From contig NC_091675.1 in NCBI RefSeq assembly GCF_042453785.1, positions 5,530,501 to 5,594,500 on the forward strand: DNA of 64,000 bases, given 5' to 3'. Numbering within the stretch: the stretch's first letter is position 1; each line of letters opens with the position of its first letter. Below the pieces are notes generated by a model, which was not told where the DNA came from, did no database searches, and saw only the letters and a list, made by a program, of their open reading frames with translations. Origin of the DNA: Malus domestica. Taxonomy: Eukaryota > Streptophyta > Magnoliopsida > Rosales > Rosaceae. Shown piece after piece: positions 1-14,640 of this stretch. A program made the position numbers and the translations under genes.

Positions 1-294
1 CAATGTTCTAAACAGCAATACTGGTGGGATTCTAGGTCGATGATTCCCTCAAGGCAGTGCTATCCTTTGGTGGGAAGTGGGGAGGACAAGAAACTTGATG
101 GCGTTATAGACTGAAAAGGGAAATGATAAACACACCCCTTCTCCCCTCCTACACACCCCTATTTAATTATGTCCGTTATCTCCATTTAATTGGTTTAATT
201 AATCCAAAAGCCAGGAATAAAGAGGCATGTGTGAGAGGCTAAAATGAGTGCAAAAATCAGCTCCCCATTGAAAAAAACAAATATAAGAAAGTAC
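1..294. other. Left edge, downstream of TGS1a exon 11
   Basis: No coding sequence is recognised. Similarity to TGS1b runs leftward only to about position 205 (equivalent to about 22115). The last TGS1 exon, which in copy b encodes the KNFVNGKLKG stretch at 21936-21991, has no counterpart here. It is therefore either beyond the window or was lost or displaced in copy a. Confidence 0.6.
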
Positions 295-3891
<3,597 letters not shown>

Positions 3892-4108
3892 GGCCGCTCA
3901 ACTGCTTCAAATTATTCGCCCACCTCGTTTTGTAGCACCGTCAGGACGGAAAAAGGTCAAAGCAATTAAGAAAATAAGGGTTAATTACATACTTGCCTCC
4001 TAATCTTCTGAGATTGTTTCATTGTAGTCCAATAACGCTGTTCGTTACTTTTTGGTCTTGGAACTTTTGAGATTGTGTTTAACGAGAAAACTTTCGTCTT
4101 AAAAAATA
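3892..4108. promoter_or_regulatory. Remnant of TGS1a/THO5 divergent promoter (left half)
   Basis: This spacer lies between the TGS1a start and the MULE insertion. It continues at 5840-6052 on the other side of the element. Together the halves match the sequence flanking the copia element upstream of the intact THO5 gene (31838-32240), for example the shared words caattaagaaaataagggtt and cttgcctcctaatcttctga. No clear TATA box was identified. Confidence 0.6.
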
Positions 4109-5839
4109 AGGTAAACTTAATTTACTACCTTCAAATTTCGTAGTTTTCAACATTTAGTATATGAAGTTTTTTTCATCTCAAAATCATACCTAAAGTGTTA
4201 ATTTTTGGATAGTCTCATACATTCGTTAGTCTGGTTGTTAAGTCTCCCATTAACTAATGACGTGGCGCGATAATGATTGGGCGCAACGTGTCATTAAGGG
4301 GTTCACGTGGAAATTAAAAATTTTAAAAAAACCAAATTTTCAAATTTCAAAAAAACCAAAATATTTAAAAAAAATTTAAAAGTTAAAAATCTGAACTCTT
4401 AGCAGATGAATCTCAATTTACCAAACCTAAATCTGAACCCTTCCCTATCGCCCATACCCTTTCTTCCTCCTTCGTCCTTGTTGATTCACTTTCGCTAATT
4501 TTGTATCTCATCAAGCTTTCGAGAGTCCTTATTGCAATAGGAATGCCTTGACACTTGTCTGCAATTCTTCTTCCAATTGGCACCAACATCAGGTTCTCAT
4601 CCTCCCTTCCTTTTCTGAATGCCATTTTCTTGAACAATGTCTAACACTCTTCCTCTCGTAAACGTTGTCGCACATACGGTGAATCTACATCCATAACTGA
4701 GGTATCCTTGGTGCTACGAGTTGTTACCACGATCTTGCCTCCCTTGGCACCACCACTTAACAAATCATTCGACTGAAGCCAATTATTACGATTTTCATTC
4801 CATACATCGTCAAGAACAAGTAGGTAACGTTTCCCATCCAATTTCTTTTGAAGCAAAACCTGCAATTCCTCCAATTCCATAACCATTTTTTTCTGCGGAC
4901 CATTTCACTGATGAGAAAATTTTGACTCTTGTAAGTCATCTGCATTGCCAGTACTCAAAATCTTCGAAGCAATTGACCGCACATCGAAGTTTCCATAAGC
5001 CCACACCTACATCTTAAGCTGAAAATAGCTCACTGCCCTCTCGTCATTGTACAACATTTTTGCAAAAGTAGTTTTCCCCATCGCCTAAGCCACTTCTTCA
5101 TCCCTCATGTTCTCCGTTGAGCATCACCTTTAGCCCAGCACATCACAACAACACATCGCACCAATGAAGCTCTCTGCCATTGGAATATCAGACCAAATCC
5201 AATGACCATGCACTGCAAGAAGCAGAGTTGGGCTTGGGCATCATCTCTAGTCTACGTGATCTTTCTCATCAAGGTCATAGCCTTCTAGATTTCAAACACA
5301 GGGAGACCGATATAAGTTGGGTTGGGTATGGAAGGATTAGGGGATGGATGGGTCGGGTTGGGTATGGAGGAACTAGGGGAGGGATGGATCGGGTTGGGAG
5401 AACGACAAGTGCGAGTGGGGAGAGGGACGAAGGAGGGAGACCGAGTCGGTGAGGACGAAAGAGGAAGAAAGGGTTTAGGTGATGGGGAAGAGGAAAGGTT
5501 CAGACTTAGGTTTAGTAAATTGAGATTCATCTGCTGAGGTTCAGCTGCTAAAGGTTCAGATTTTTAACTTTTTAAATTTTTTTAAATCTTTTGGTTCTTT
5601 TGAAATTTGAATTTTTTTTTTTTGAATTTTTAATTTCCACATGGACCCCTTAATGACACGTGGTGCCCAGTCATTGTCCACATGGGTGCCACGTCATCAG
5701 TTAACGGGAGACTTAACAGTTAGGATGTATGAAACTGTTCCAAAATTAACACTTTAGGTATGACTCTGGGACGAAAAAAACTTCATGTACTAAATGTTGA
5801 AAACCACAAAACTTGAGGATAGTAAACTGAGATTTACCC
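4109..5839. mobile_element. Mutator-like element with long TIRs carrying an NB-ARC fragment (Pack-MULE-like)
   Basis: The 1731-bp element is bounded by long terminal inverted repeats, about 4109-4490 and 5445-5839. The left begins aggtaaacttaatttacta and the right ends gtaaactgagatttaccc, so the outer ends read as GGTAAA...TTTACC. Flanking 9-bp direct repeats are taaaaaata (4100-4108) and aaaaaaata (5840-5848), one mismatch apart. The paralogous locus reads straight through as attaaaaaatagatagaa near 32023-32035, which gives an empty site. Long TIRs with a 9-bp target duplication are diagnostic of Mutator-like elements. There is no transposase inside. The interior holds part of a disease-resistance gene on the minus strand, so the element is non-autonomous. 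Confidence 0.85.
4491..5100 (-). pseudogene. Captured NB-ARC (NBS-LRR) gene fragment inside MULE
   Basis: Read on the minus strand, this holds a damaged nucleotide-binding domain of a CNL-type resistance protein. A P-loop remnant MGKTTFAKMLYND lies at about 5080-5040, the kinase-2 motif LLVLDDVWNE at about 4825-4795, the RNBS-B-like KIVVTTRS at about 4740-4715, and a GLPL-like CQGIPIAIRTLESL at about 4560-4520. The Trp after the kinase-2 aspartates suggests a non-TIR type. Stops and frame changes separate the motifs, and there is no start, coiled coil or LRR. It therefore cannot encode a functional receptor. It lies antisense between two inverted repeats and could be transcribed into hairpin RNA; that last point is inference. 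Confidence 0.8.
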
Positions 5840-6052
5840 AAAAAAATAGATAGAAAAGTTAGTTGTAAAAGCAGCTTGGGATATTATAGAAATTTAGGGC
5901 CAGATAAAAATATTTCGTAAAGTTAAAGGGGCACATTTGCAATAAACGCATAAATTAATTATAAAGCGATTCCTGTTTTTCCTAGGCTTTTCTTTCCCCT
6001 TTTAATAAACCATAACGAATACAGTCACAAGAAAATCAACTTGAGAGGAAAC
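5840..6052 (+). promoter_or_regulatory. Right half of divergent promoter and 5' leader of broken THO5 copy
   Basis: This matches the 213 bases upstream of the intact THO5 start (about 32024-32240). It shares the stretches aaatttagg(g/a)ccagataaaaatatt and tttcaataaaccataacga with a few substitutions. It ends directly at the ATG of the THO5 relic. Confidence 0.6.
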
Positions 6053-6425
6053 ATGGAAGACGATGAGATAGATGAGGGGATGCTGGTGGAGGAAGACCCA
6101 TCTCCACCGCCGCCGAAGAAGCCGGGAAAATCCCGTACGAAATGCTTCAGGAGAGCAAGTCATCAGTGGAGGACATAGTGACAAAGATGTTCACCATAAA
6201 AAAAGAAGCCAAACCTAAATTGGAGCTCCGTGAGCTCGTCACTCAGATGTTTCTCAACTTCGTCACCCTCCGCCAAGTTCTCAAATCTTTCTAGGGTTTC
6301 ACATTTTTCAAAAATTAGGGCTTTAGGATTTTAGGGTTATATTGAATTTGTAGGTGAATTGTTCAATCTTGGTCGAGGAAGACCGGGTGAAAACAGAGAC
6401 AAAGAGTGCGAAGGCACCGTCGATC
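6053..6425 (+). pseudogene. THO5: THO complex subunit 5, truncated duplicate
   Basis: This is a copy of exon 1, intron 1 and the first part of exon 2 of the intact THO5 gene at 32241. The start MEDDEIDEGMLVEED is preserved. One C is missing near 6131-6134 (tcccgtacg against tccccgtacg), which shifts the frame and reaches TAG at 6176-6178. The exon-1 donor remains, although the last exon base has changed (CGCCAA|GT against CGCCAG|GT). An exon-2 relic begins at about 6354 (AG|GTGAATTG) and homology stops near 6425. The remaining five exons are absent. It is the non-functional half of the duplicated TGS1-THO5 pair. Confidence 0.9.
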
Positions 6426-6550
6426 AAAAAAATTTCAACATGATTTAGAGCCCACAGTTTATATGCCCATGCAAGTCAAAGGCTTGTCACCAAGAAATGT
6501 GAGCTTGAAAACAAGCTTGGATTCTTAACATAGAGTCGGTCTCATCATTA
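6426..6550. other. Unassigned spacer after THO5 relic
   Basis: About 125 bases with no recognised homology sit between the end of THO5 similarity and the Harbinger element. They end in TTA (6548-6550), the putative target-site duplication. Confidence 0.4.
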
Positions 6551-8447
6551 GGCCTTTTCCAATCGAAGGCTGACTAGATGGCTCGTTTTAACCCTCTGAC
6601 CCTCTAAGAAATTAATATTTTAATAAACAGTACATGACCATATTTGCTTCCATCTCCAACCGAATGCCAAATGGCTCGTTTTAGCCTTGTCACAAAAAAC
6701 CATCTTTAATCGAAGGTCAAAGGGCCATAGGGTCAAACATAATTTATTATTTAAAAACTACAACTTAAATTCAAATCCAACAGCTAAGTGACGTCAGCTA
6801 GTCATTGGTAGCTAACGTCATGCTAGCCGTTGGATTTGAATTATTTTTTTGCTATAAATGGGGTGGATATTGGGCTATAATTCACACAACTTTGAATTCA
6901 ATCTATTTCAATTCAAGTTTGCAATGAATTCCAACTTTGGATCATTTTCGGATTCCAACTGGGGGTCCTTATCCAATTCCAAATTGGAAGAAAAATGGGT
7001 GCAAATGAGACGAGAAGATGAGGAGTTTGATGAAGAAGCAGAAGTAAGGCGCAACAAACAAAATAGAGCAGTAACTATGGTTGTGGCCATGGTGTGTCAG
7101 CTAACTGAGGAACAACCTCAATGGAGCGACTCTGTTGCTGATTGCTCTTACAAACCACGAAACAGAGCTGAAGACTGTGGGTTTCCTAGTATGATAGGGT
7201 CATTAGACTACATCCATTGGGATTGGAAGAACTGTCCCACCGGATGGCAATGAGGCTTTTGCAGAAGGTCGAGGAAGTCAACTATTGTGTTAAAGGCGGT
7301 TACCATGTATGACACATAGATCTGACATGCTTTCTTTTGAGTCCCTGGATCTCAAAATGACATTACAGTTCTTAGGCGTTCACCCATCTTCAATAGCCTG
7401 ACGGAAGGTAAAACACCTCAACTTGACTACTACATCAACAGTCGTCAATACAATATGGGATATTACTTGGCAGATGACATCTACCGAAAATGGGCGACAC
7501 TTGTCCAAGCAATTCCAAACCTTAGGAAGGACGCCAAAAGTTGTTTACCTTAAACCAAGAGGCATACCGGAAATATGTTGAGAAAGCTTTCGGAATTCTA
7601 CAACCACGGTGAAAGATCATCAACGAATCGGCAAGAGGGTGTAGTAGAGAAAATTGGGACTCCATCATGATGTATTGCATCATATTAATCAATATGATAG
7701 TGGAGTATAAACGAGATTGGTATATTGATGGAGAATCCGATGACGACCATAACGATCCAAATAGGTCAAGAATGGCTCATGCAAAAATATATGATAAGCC
7801 TAATTTGTTTTTCAATTCAAGAACTGGTAGTATCTCTATAAATGAGTACATGAGGCGCTATAGAATGATACGTTCCCGTGCCACAAACAAGTACCTACAA
7901 CAGGATCTTGTTGCACATCTTTGGGCCAAAAATAGTATAGAGTAGGCATTTAAGTTTTATGTTGTTAAATGTTTTTAAAAATGTTGTTAAATGTTTTTTT
8001 ATGTTGTTTAATGTTTTTTAATGTTATTTAATATTGTTTAATGTTCTTTCATGTTACTTAATGTTATGTAATGTTTAATGGTTTAGAAGTTATAGGGAAA
8101 AAAAAGAATTTTTACAATTTTTAAAACAAATTTTGTAATAAAAAAAATGTAAAAAAATAAAAAATAAAAAAAAACAGCTAGCTGACGTTAGCTAGCCGTT
8201 ATATTTGAAATTTTGGCCTACCATTCATGTCGGATATAACTGATAGAAATAAGTACAATGTTGTCGGATATAACCGACAAGAATAATGAAAATTCTAGCC
8301 CGGCCGAGGCTAGCTGGTTAAGTTGGGCTAGCTGGTTGGCCCTTTGGCTATTTTTTGTCAAATGGAGCCCACGAGCCATTTGATTTAACCCTCAATTAGA
8401 GATAATTTTCGGATTATTTTTAACCATCTAACCCTCTGGACCCAACC
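6551..8447 (+). mobile_element. Degenerate PIF/Harbinger DNA transposon
   Basis: The element is flanked by TTA on both sides (6548-6550, 8448-8450), the 3-bp TWA-type target duplication of PIF/Harbinger. The ends are weak inverted repeats: ggccttttcca on the left, and ggttgggtcca as the complement of the right end. Related subterminal words such as aaatggctcgttttagcc and ggctcgtgggctccattt occur near both ends. The interior encodes broken Harbinger nuclease sequence. The boundaries are inferred from these short matches, so they are less certain than the family call. Confidence 0.65.
6858..7945 (+). pseudogene. PIF/Harbinger nuclease (HARBI1/ALP1-like) remnant
   Basis: The open segments resemble the DDE nuclease of plant Harbinger elements. 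7150-7250 gives RAEDCGFPSMIGSLDYIHWDWKNCPTGWQ-type sequence (the family has GMLGSIDCMHWKWKNCP). 7440-7480 contains a YNMGYYLADDIYPKWA-like segment in a shifted frame, 7560-7610 a KAFGILQPR segment, and 7660-7740 the C-terminal CIILINMIVEYKRD (the family has CIILHNMIVEDE). Stops and frameshifts break it into at least four pieces. The first aspartate (SLD) is visible, and the Asp/Glu pair cannot be read in one frame. It is inactive. Confidence 0.8.
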
Positions 8448-8450
8448 TTA

Positions 8451-9450
8451 ATGCAAAATCTTTGGCCCTTCGTGTGTTAAACCCTAGCACGGCTCCACTG
8501 TAAAAGCAGAGTGTTAAGCTGGGCCCTTCCTTCCCTTCATTTCGTAACCCTGGCTGCCGCAGTTCTCAGTTCCACCCTTATCTCTCTTCCATTTCCTCTC
8601 TGCCAAAATCAATACCACATCCCAAGCGTCCATCATCAAACCCAGCTACCATCGCCTCCTTCCATCCGTTTCTCGTATCTCCAAGAAAATTGTGCTCACT
8701 CAAACCCATTGGGCAAACCCGAGCCACAAATCCCTGCCTCTCTGCAATCCATGCCCAAGCTTTCTGTAGATCAAACACATTCTTTCATTTCTTCTGCCAG
8801 CTCTCAGACTCTATTAATCCTGCAGCCGCTCTGCCTTCAATCCTCAAAACCATTTTCAAAATCCACAAACCTGCCTTCATCATCCCAGTCCAAATCCATG
8901 CCCTCATCTGTACTAAAAAAAACGCACAGCCAATCGATCCAGTGTTCTACCTCTCAGATCTGCCGCCCTCCAACATGCATGGATCATATTGTAGATCCTC
9001 GGTCAAGCTCTTCCATCACTGTGTAAGTAAGGTGCTGCAAAACCCATCCCTCTCCACTCATTCTCATTTCCAGAACATATTTATAGTGAAATCCATGTCT
9101 CTTGAAAGTCATTGGACATAGGTGTCAGAACAAGGCACAAAAAAGTCCTTATTTTGTGGACATCTTTGAGCATAAAACAGCATATTATGCCCTTAGACCA
9201 AAGGGCATGCACATAATCTAGATGCTGCACTGTTGCTATTGCTCTATGGGCACATTTTTTGTGCCATTTGGCCTCATAGCACACAAATAACTTTGTATGT
9301 GCACGTAAGTCGGGAAATAAACAAACTTTAGCTAATACAACTTATATTATTACATTTACTGTATGTTTGATGAAACTCTCATAAAGTTTCTTACATTCAA
9401 CAACTCTTTGTAAATTATTGACAACAGCAGCAAACTTAATTAATTAGCAG
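8451..9450. other. About 1 kb without a recognised gene
   Basis: There is one long plus-strand open frame (8511-9026, 171 codons). It is rich in Ser, Pro and Gln and begins just after a change from AT-rich to C-rich sequence. A second overlapping frame runs 8690-9121. Neither shows a domain I recognise. The composition resembles a 5' leader or a fragment of an old retroelement rather than an ordinary gene. No TSDs or LTRs were found. Confidence 0.35.
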
Positions 9451-11060
9451 CTAGGGCTTAAGCGATAAGAAAGAGCATACGGTTTGCATGATAGTGAGTA
9501 TGAGGAGGATAACAGCGGCAATTGTAGAAGCAGTTTTCCAAGGAGTGTCCAAATAATCGCGCTTGAGAGTCGCTGCCCACTTGTGCCAAGGGCTACTCGT
9601 GCGGTAGTCATTCAGTTGCTTACAGAGAGAGAAATAGGCGTGTGGCCAGCCCATCTTGCTGATGCGGTCGAATAAAGCCACCAGATCTCTGTTGCTGCCC
9701 AGCGTGTTAGATATAATTCCACTCTCGATGGGTATGTTCACGTCCTTTGAAGTCCTGATCATGCACCCCATGAAGAACATGTATTGGGAGACGTAATTTC
9801 CACCAGGAGGGAAATCGCTGTTTTCCTCAAACACCATCAGATTTAGGAGATGAGTTCCCGTCCGATAATCCAAGTACGGAATTTTCAGACTGCCTCTGTC
9901 GAATTTTATCTCGAGTCCAAAGCTTGTCGGAATTAATTTCTCGAACCTAACCCCGGCCTCGTGCAATGCCGTCACACTCGGCGGGATTAATTCGACAGTA
10001 ATATTAAGATCTCCATCTGATATTGGTGATGATATAATCTCACTGGGAGAGTAAAACGACCATCGTACAAGGGCAGCCAAATGATCCTTCGTATCTTTGT
10101 CCAAAAAAAGGTAACCGTCTGTTGTAGTTGCCGGAATACGATTACCAATATTATTATTGTCAACCAAATAAGCCTTGAAGAAGTCGTGTGCAAGACGTTC
10201 AAGGTTCACTTCTTTTTCATCCGGTGGAGGGTGAGGGAGGACGAGTTTTCTGTATAGCTTGTCTAGAACGAACCAGGGAAGTTGATTTTCGATCAACAAG
10301 ATGTCTCGACAAACGTCTACCAGTATCCTCGTCCGATGGAATATAGGATCAGCAACCTTGGTACTTCTGAATTTCGGAAAGCGAGACCGAAGCATCAGCT
10401 CCAACAGAAAAGCTCCATCTACCACCATCATTAATGCAAAATCGTCGTTACTTAGTTCGACGGACTCGGAATAATAAGTCCTGGCTTTTTCCACCCATTT
10501 GCCTGCCCATTTGCCCGCTAGTTCTTCGAGGACTTCTACGAACATGAATCCGGTCGGGGACGTGGACGTCGACATGTACCGTTCAGTAAAGGATAATGCA
10601 TAATACAACTTTATGCTTGCAGACCTTAAGGATTTGTAATGATACGGTCCGATTGATACTACTCGAGGTCTGTAGGATTCCTCGTTGCCTCTGCAAAATC
10701 TCTCCGGGACTCTGTAAATTAAACGATGGTCTCTCTCTGGGAACATATGACTACTGCCCAGGTCTTTATTAAAGTTTTTGTATAACACGTCACGGTAACT
10801 TGCACTCTAAAATCACATATATACAATAAACTTTATTAATATTAAGTCTTTATCAACAGAATTTTGATGTGTTTAATGAAATATAACAGAAATCCGATGT
10901 GTTAAATGCGTGTGTAATATGTATATACATGCATTGATTGAGTACGTACGTGTGAGACTCCTAGACCTAGATAAGATCATAGTAGGCCTACCTCATCTTG
11001 TGGTTCTGGCTGACTAGATGATGGCCTGCCCTCCAGCTCCGAAGATGTATCTGTATCCAT
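9451..11060 (-). CDS. DUF247 (UPF0481) protein, copy 1
   Basis: A two-exon gene: exon 1 11060-10992 (MDTDTSSELEGRPSSSQP...), intron 10991-10807 with a GT donor and TTTTAG acceptor, exon 2 10806-9451. The frame is continuous and gives 474 residues, about the usual length. Family hallmarks visible in order are a YRVPERF start motif, YRPRVVSIGPYHY, DDFALMMVVDGAFLLELM, DILLIENQLPWFVLDKLY, and a C-terminal hydrophobic anchor (TASTIAAVILLILTIMQTVCSF). Plant DUF247 proteins are probably membrane-tethered and mostly of unknown function; some grass members sit at self-incompatibility loci. Exon 1 was chosen because it supplies an ATG and a phase-0 splice; translation could also begin within exon 2. 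It lies downstream of TGS1b in the same orientation. Confidence 0.88.
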
Positions 11061-12824
11061 GCTGCAGCCAGTTGGGCAATAAGTGGAGTATGTTAAGGCC
11101 TATATATACACACACAAAACCGCAAGGATCCGTGTTCTTCAAATCAAGTATATATGCTTACTTCAAAAAGAAGTTTTCCTGCTGTATTCCTTTTATCATT
11201 TCACGGCAACCAGATCCTGCCTTCATGTATTGGAACCATTTCCACGAGTAACAGAAACAGTTGACCCCAACTCTCGCTCTAAAACTTCATTCAGCATCGA
11301 CTCATTAGACTCAGGCCTCAATTAGCATACAACCTCTGTAAACACAAAGAGAAGTGGCTACAATAAGTTCAACCTTGCCCGAGTATCTTTGTTCATCCTT
11401 TAATTTAGTAGATCTATCGTTTAAATGTACTTTTCAGCATATATTCAAGTTATTCCCAACTGTTTTCTATCTAAGAGTCCCATTTGTGCTTGAATCCGGC
11501 TAACTTAACAAATCTGTTTACATTAAGAACTTGAGGAAACGGTTTAAAGGGCTCTAGACTCCCTCCTTTTTAGACCTACAAGACTATGAACTAAAAGTCC
11601 TTATTTACAAGGCCAGGTCCCTCTTCTTGTAGCACAACAAGCAACAAGAATTCAACCAACAACACATCAAGTGCCAAGCCGTGCGAAGGGCTAGATCCAT
11701 ATTTGCCCTGAAAACTTCCGTGCGTTTTTCCCATTCTCAAATAGGCCTCCTGTCACATAAACTAAACCACATCGACGTTAATGCCGGAGCAAAAAAAGAA
11801 TTTGTCATATGAATTGAGATTTTAATTGATTTGTCATACTAAATTTTTGAAATCATTAATTGTCATTTTACTCTAACTCCATTAAGTTTTCCGTCCAAAA
11901 TAAGTCTTGTGTTCAGAGTTATTTCGAACATTTAAATATCTCACTCTCATTCTATTAAGTTGCCTTCGGCCAAAGTTTTTTTAGGGGTTCTCAAAAAAAA
12001 GAAAAAGAAAAAAGAGGTTGATCTGGTATATCGTATATGAGTATTTGAGGGTTTGTCATTCAAAAAAAAGGAACGACCTGTACTTGCTTAATTGTGTTTC
12101 GAAATGAAGATGACTAAAAGAATATAGTCACTGTAGACCCTTCAATCTATGGTAAAGTTAGATGATATTATTTATATTGAAATATCTGAAATAACCCTAA
12201 ACACAAGTCATGTGCAACGCACGTGAATTATTTTGAATGAAAAACTTAACGAAGTTAGAGCAAGATGACAAACTAATGATTTCAGAAAGTTAGCATGACG
12301 AATCGCTTAAAATTTTAATTCATATGACAAATTGAAAAAGAGTATAAATTTATATGACAATTCAAATAAATTTCCAAAAGAAAATTATCAACCTTGATTT
12401 GTCAAGCATTGCTCATCATATTGGTCAACCGGACTACACAACCGGCCGAGAGTTAACCGGACGGTGAGTATATACTGCTGGTAATCCCGGTTTTGTAACC
12501 GCGTCGAAAATCAAAGTTTTCTTGCTGTAAAAGTTATACATTTCAATCCGAACCCAACTCATTGATACATGCCTATTGCTTACCACACGACTTTCAATTG
12601 CATAAGACTAGTTTACAGGACTGTACAGTATTACAAAGCTGAAACTTTGTCTTGAGAGCCAACACAGGATTTTGGAGAGGGTAACATGTATGCAACCGCA
12701 CCTGTTTCCGGACAAACTTTTCTACTATTCGAAACTGCAACCATTTAATCGCTTTTCACAAGTCATTACCGTTGCGTTAGGTGCTGCCAAAATGTCACCA
12801 CCTAATGAATACAGCTACATTATC
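11061..12824. other. Intergenic region between DUF247 copy 1 and TGS1b
   Basis: AT-rich sequence with no coding potential recognised. It should contain the DUF247 promoter (adjacent to 11060) and the original 3' UTR of TGS1b (just below 12825). It also contains an inverted-repeat element, listed separately. Confidence 0.5.
11803..12345. repeat. Inverted-repeat (foldback/MITE-like) element
   Basis: About 165 bases at 11803-11965 are repeated in inverted orientation at about 12185-12345. For example, tttgtcatatgaattgagat and the complement tttgtcatatgaattaaaat are both followed by matching words ending ttaagtttt. The centre is AT-rich and non-coding. No target-site duplication could be fixed, so the family and exact ends are open. 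Confidence 0.55.
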
Positions 12825-12845
12825 TCATCTCCTGGCCATGTCACT
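12825..12845 (-). other. TGS1: Displaced 3' tip of TGS1b last exon with original stop codon
   Basis: Read on the minus strand, AGTGA (target-site duplication, 12845-12841) continues CATGGCCAGGAGATGA. Joined at the duplication, this completes SDMARR and a stop (12827-12825). It is separated from the rest of TGS1b by the retrotransposon at 12846-21935. Confidence 0.85.
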
Positions 12846-14640
12846 TGGTAGTAATTTATAACGTACCACAAAGTAGCACACAATAATCCTATTAATTTTC
12901 CTTATTCACACTAAGATTTGTCAATTGTAGCATATGAAAATAAGGGTCTTTCCCGCAGAAGATTGTTTTATCCAAATACTTAAAATGTCACAAAAACGGA
13001 TGGCTGTCTCCACTGATCAGCCACCAAACAATAATTATTAGACTAACTTATACTTATCCAAATGCAACGAAATTTTATACACATAAACTAGACACACCAA
13101 GCTATGCTCACACAAATTTTTGGGATTTTTGGAGTTGATTTGCTATTTAAATTAAATCGTACAAAAACAGTACAGAAACCAATCTTAAATAATACCAATA
13201 GATTTTAATTCACAAATTAAGAAAATGAGTTAGGGGACATGCTTTCCACCACCAAATAATCATGCAAACATGTTATGTTTCATTCAAATTCCTTTTATTT
13301 CCGGATGAAGATGCTCAAGTTGGCTCACTGTTAGAACTCAACCTATTACTCTTTCTTACGTAGTATGTTAAGAGAATGGCGTTTTCAACTTAACTTAGTT
13401 CCTAGCATGCAATCTAGAATGGTGTGTTCATAGATTTAACAAGTAGAAATCATTAAGAATAAAAAGAGTTTGAGTCATCACAAGGCATCGTAAGTACTGG
13501 TGTTGTCTTACTTATCCTAGAAATCGTTTCACATGTTAACCACAATTAACAAGTGCTACTCTAGAACATATGTAGGTCCTCATTCAACAAGGGCAGGCAG
13601 ACATATATTCATAGCATTAAAATCCTAGATATGCTCACTATGTATGCATCCATAGAAACACATAAAGAATTTATCAATGAGATAAGTAGTGAAACAATTT
13701 TCATCATTTCATAAAAGTCATTCAAACAAAATATCACAACAAATTTACGATCATATTCGGGGCTTCAAAACAGCCCCTAACTACTGAAAATTAGTTACAC
13801 ATTATTCTCAAATTAAACCAAAAGTAAAACATGAGTTTCGGAAGATTAAACCAAGAAAATAGAGTGAAGCCTCTTCTTTTCTCCTTCTGCTGCCGTGCTA
13901 CGTTTTTGTCTCTGTGCTTGCCCTTTGCTGCTTCTGTCGCCTGTCCCTTCTTTCTCTGCACCTCGCCTCTGACCTCCCTCCGTTTCTCCCCGCGTCTATT
14001 TCCCTTCTAGTCAGTCTGTCTCTCCCTGCTCTCCCCGTGTCTCTTTCTTATGCTCTGCGCGTTGCGTCAGTATCCCTGCCTAGTCTCTCCCTTCCCGTTT
14101 ATTCTTCTTTCTCTAAGCCCCCCAAATCCTGTCCGCCTCTCTCCCCCTCGGTTTCTTCTCGTCTCCCCCCTCTCCCCGTGTCTTTTTATTCATGCGAGCT
14201 GCCTTTTTTTCTTTTTTTATTTCCCTCTGTCAGTCCCACGTGCCTATATCCTTTCTTTCTGCGCCTGATTCTTGCTCTCTGCCTTCCTCCAGTTTTCTGC
14301 CTTGCGTTTTTTTTTATCTTTCTTTAATCCTCCATCATTCCCTTGTTTATTCCTCCATCATTCTTTTTTTTTATTCTATCTTCTCACTGCTCTTTTGCTT
14401 TCACGTTTTCTGCCTTCTGTTTTCTTTTCTTTCTGCCATCCCCGTCAGTCTCTCCACTTCCTACAACCATTTAAATTCACAATTAGTGCTCCACTTGCTC
14501 CACTTTAATGAAAACAATGCTAAAACAAAAATAATTGTATATTAACACAAGGTAAGTTAAAATGCCATAATTTTAACACAAAAACATCACAAAGACTTTA
14601 GAAATGGATGGTATAAATGCATGAAATATATGAATTATCA
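12846..14640 (-). repeat. 3' LTR of the gypsy-type element
   Basis: 1795 bp, nearly identical to the right copy. The inner edge at 14641 abuts a purine tract on the minus strand (gtttgggggtatt), the plus-strand priming site. Confidence 0.92.

Noticed and set aside
5180-5537. Overlapping Gly/Arg-rich frames on both strands within the MULE
   Set aside because: They arise from short imperfect repeats of gggttgggtatgga type at the inner edge of the right TIR. No gene.
13914-14545. Four overlapping open frames in the left LTR, repeated in the right LTR (21209-21840)
   Set aside because: They come from a CT-rich tract (Leu/Ser/Phe/Pro strings) present in both LTRs, with several frames open at once and no domain. 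This is composition, not coding.
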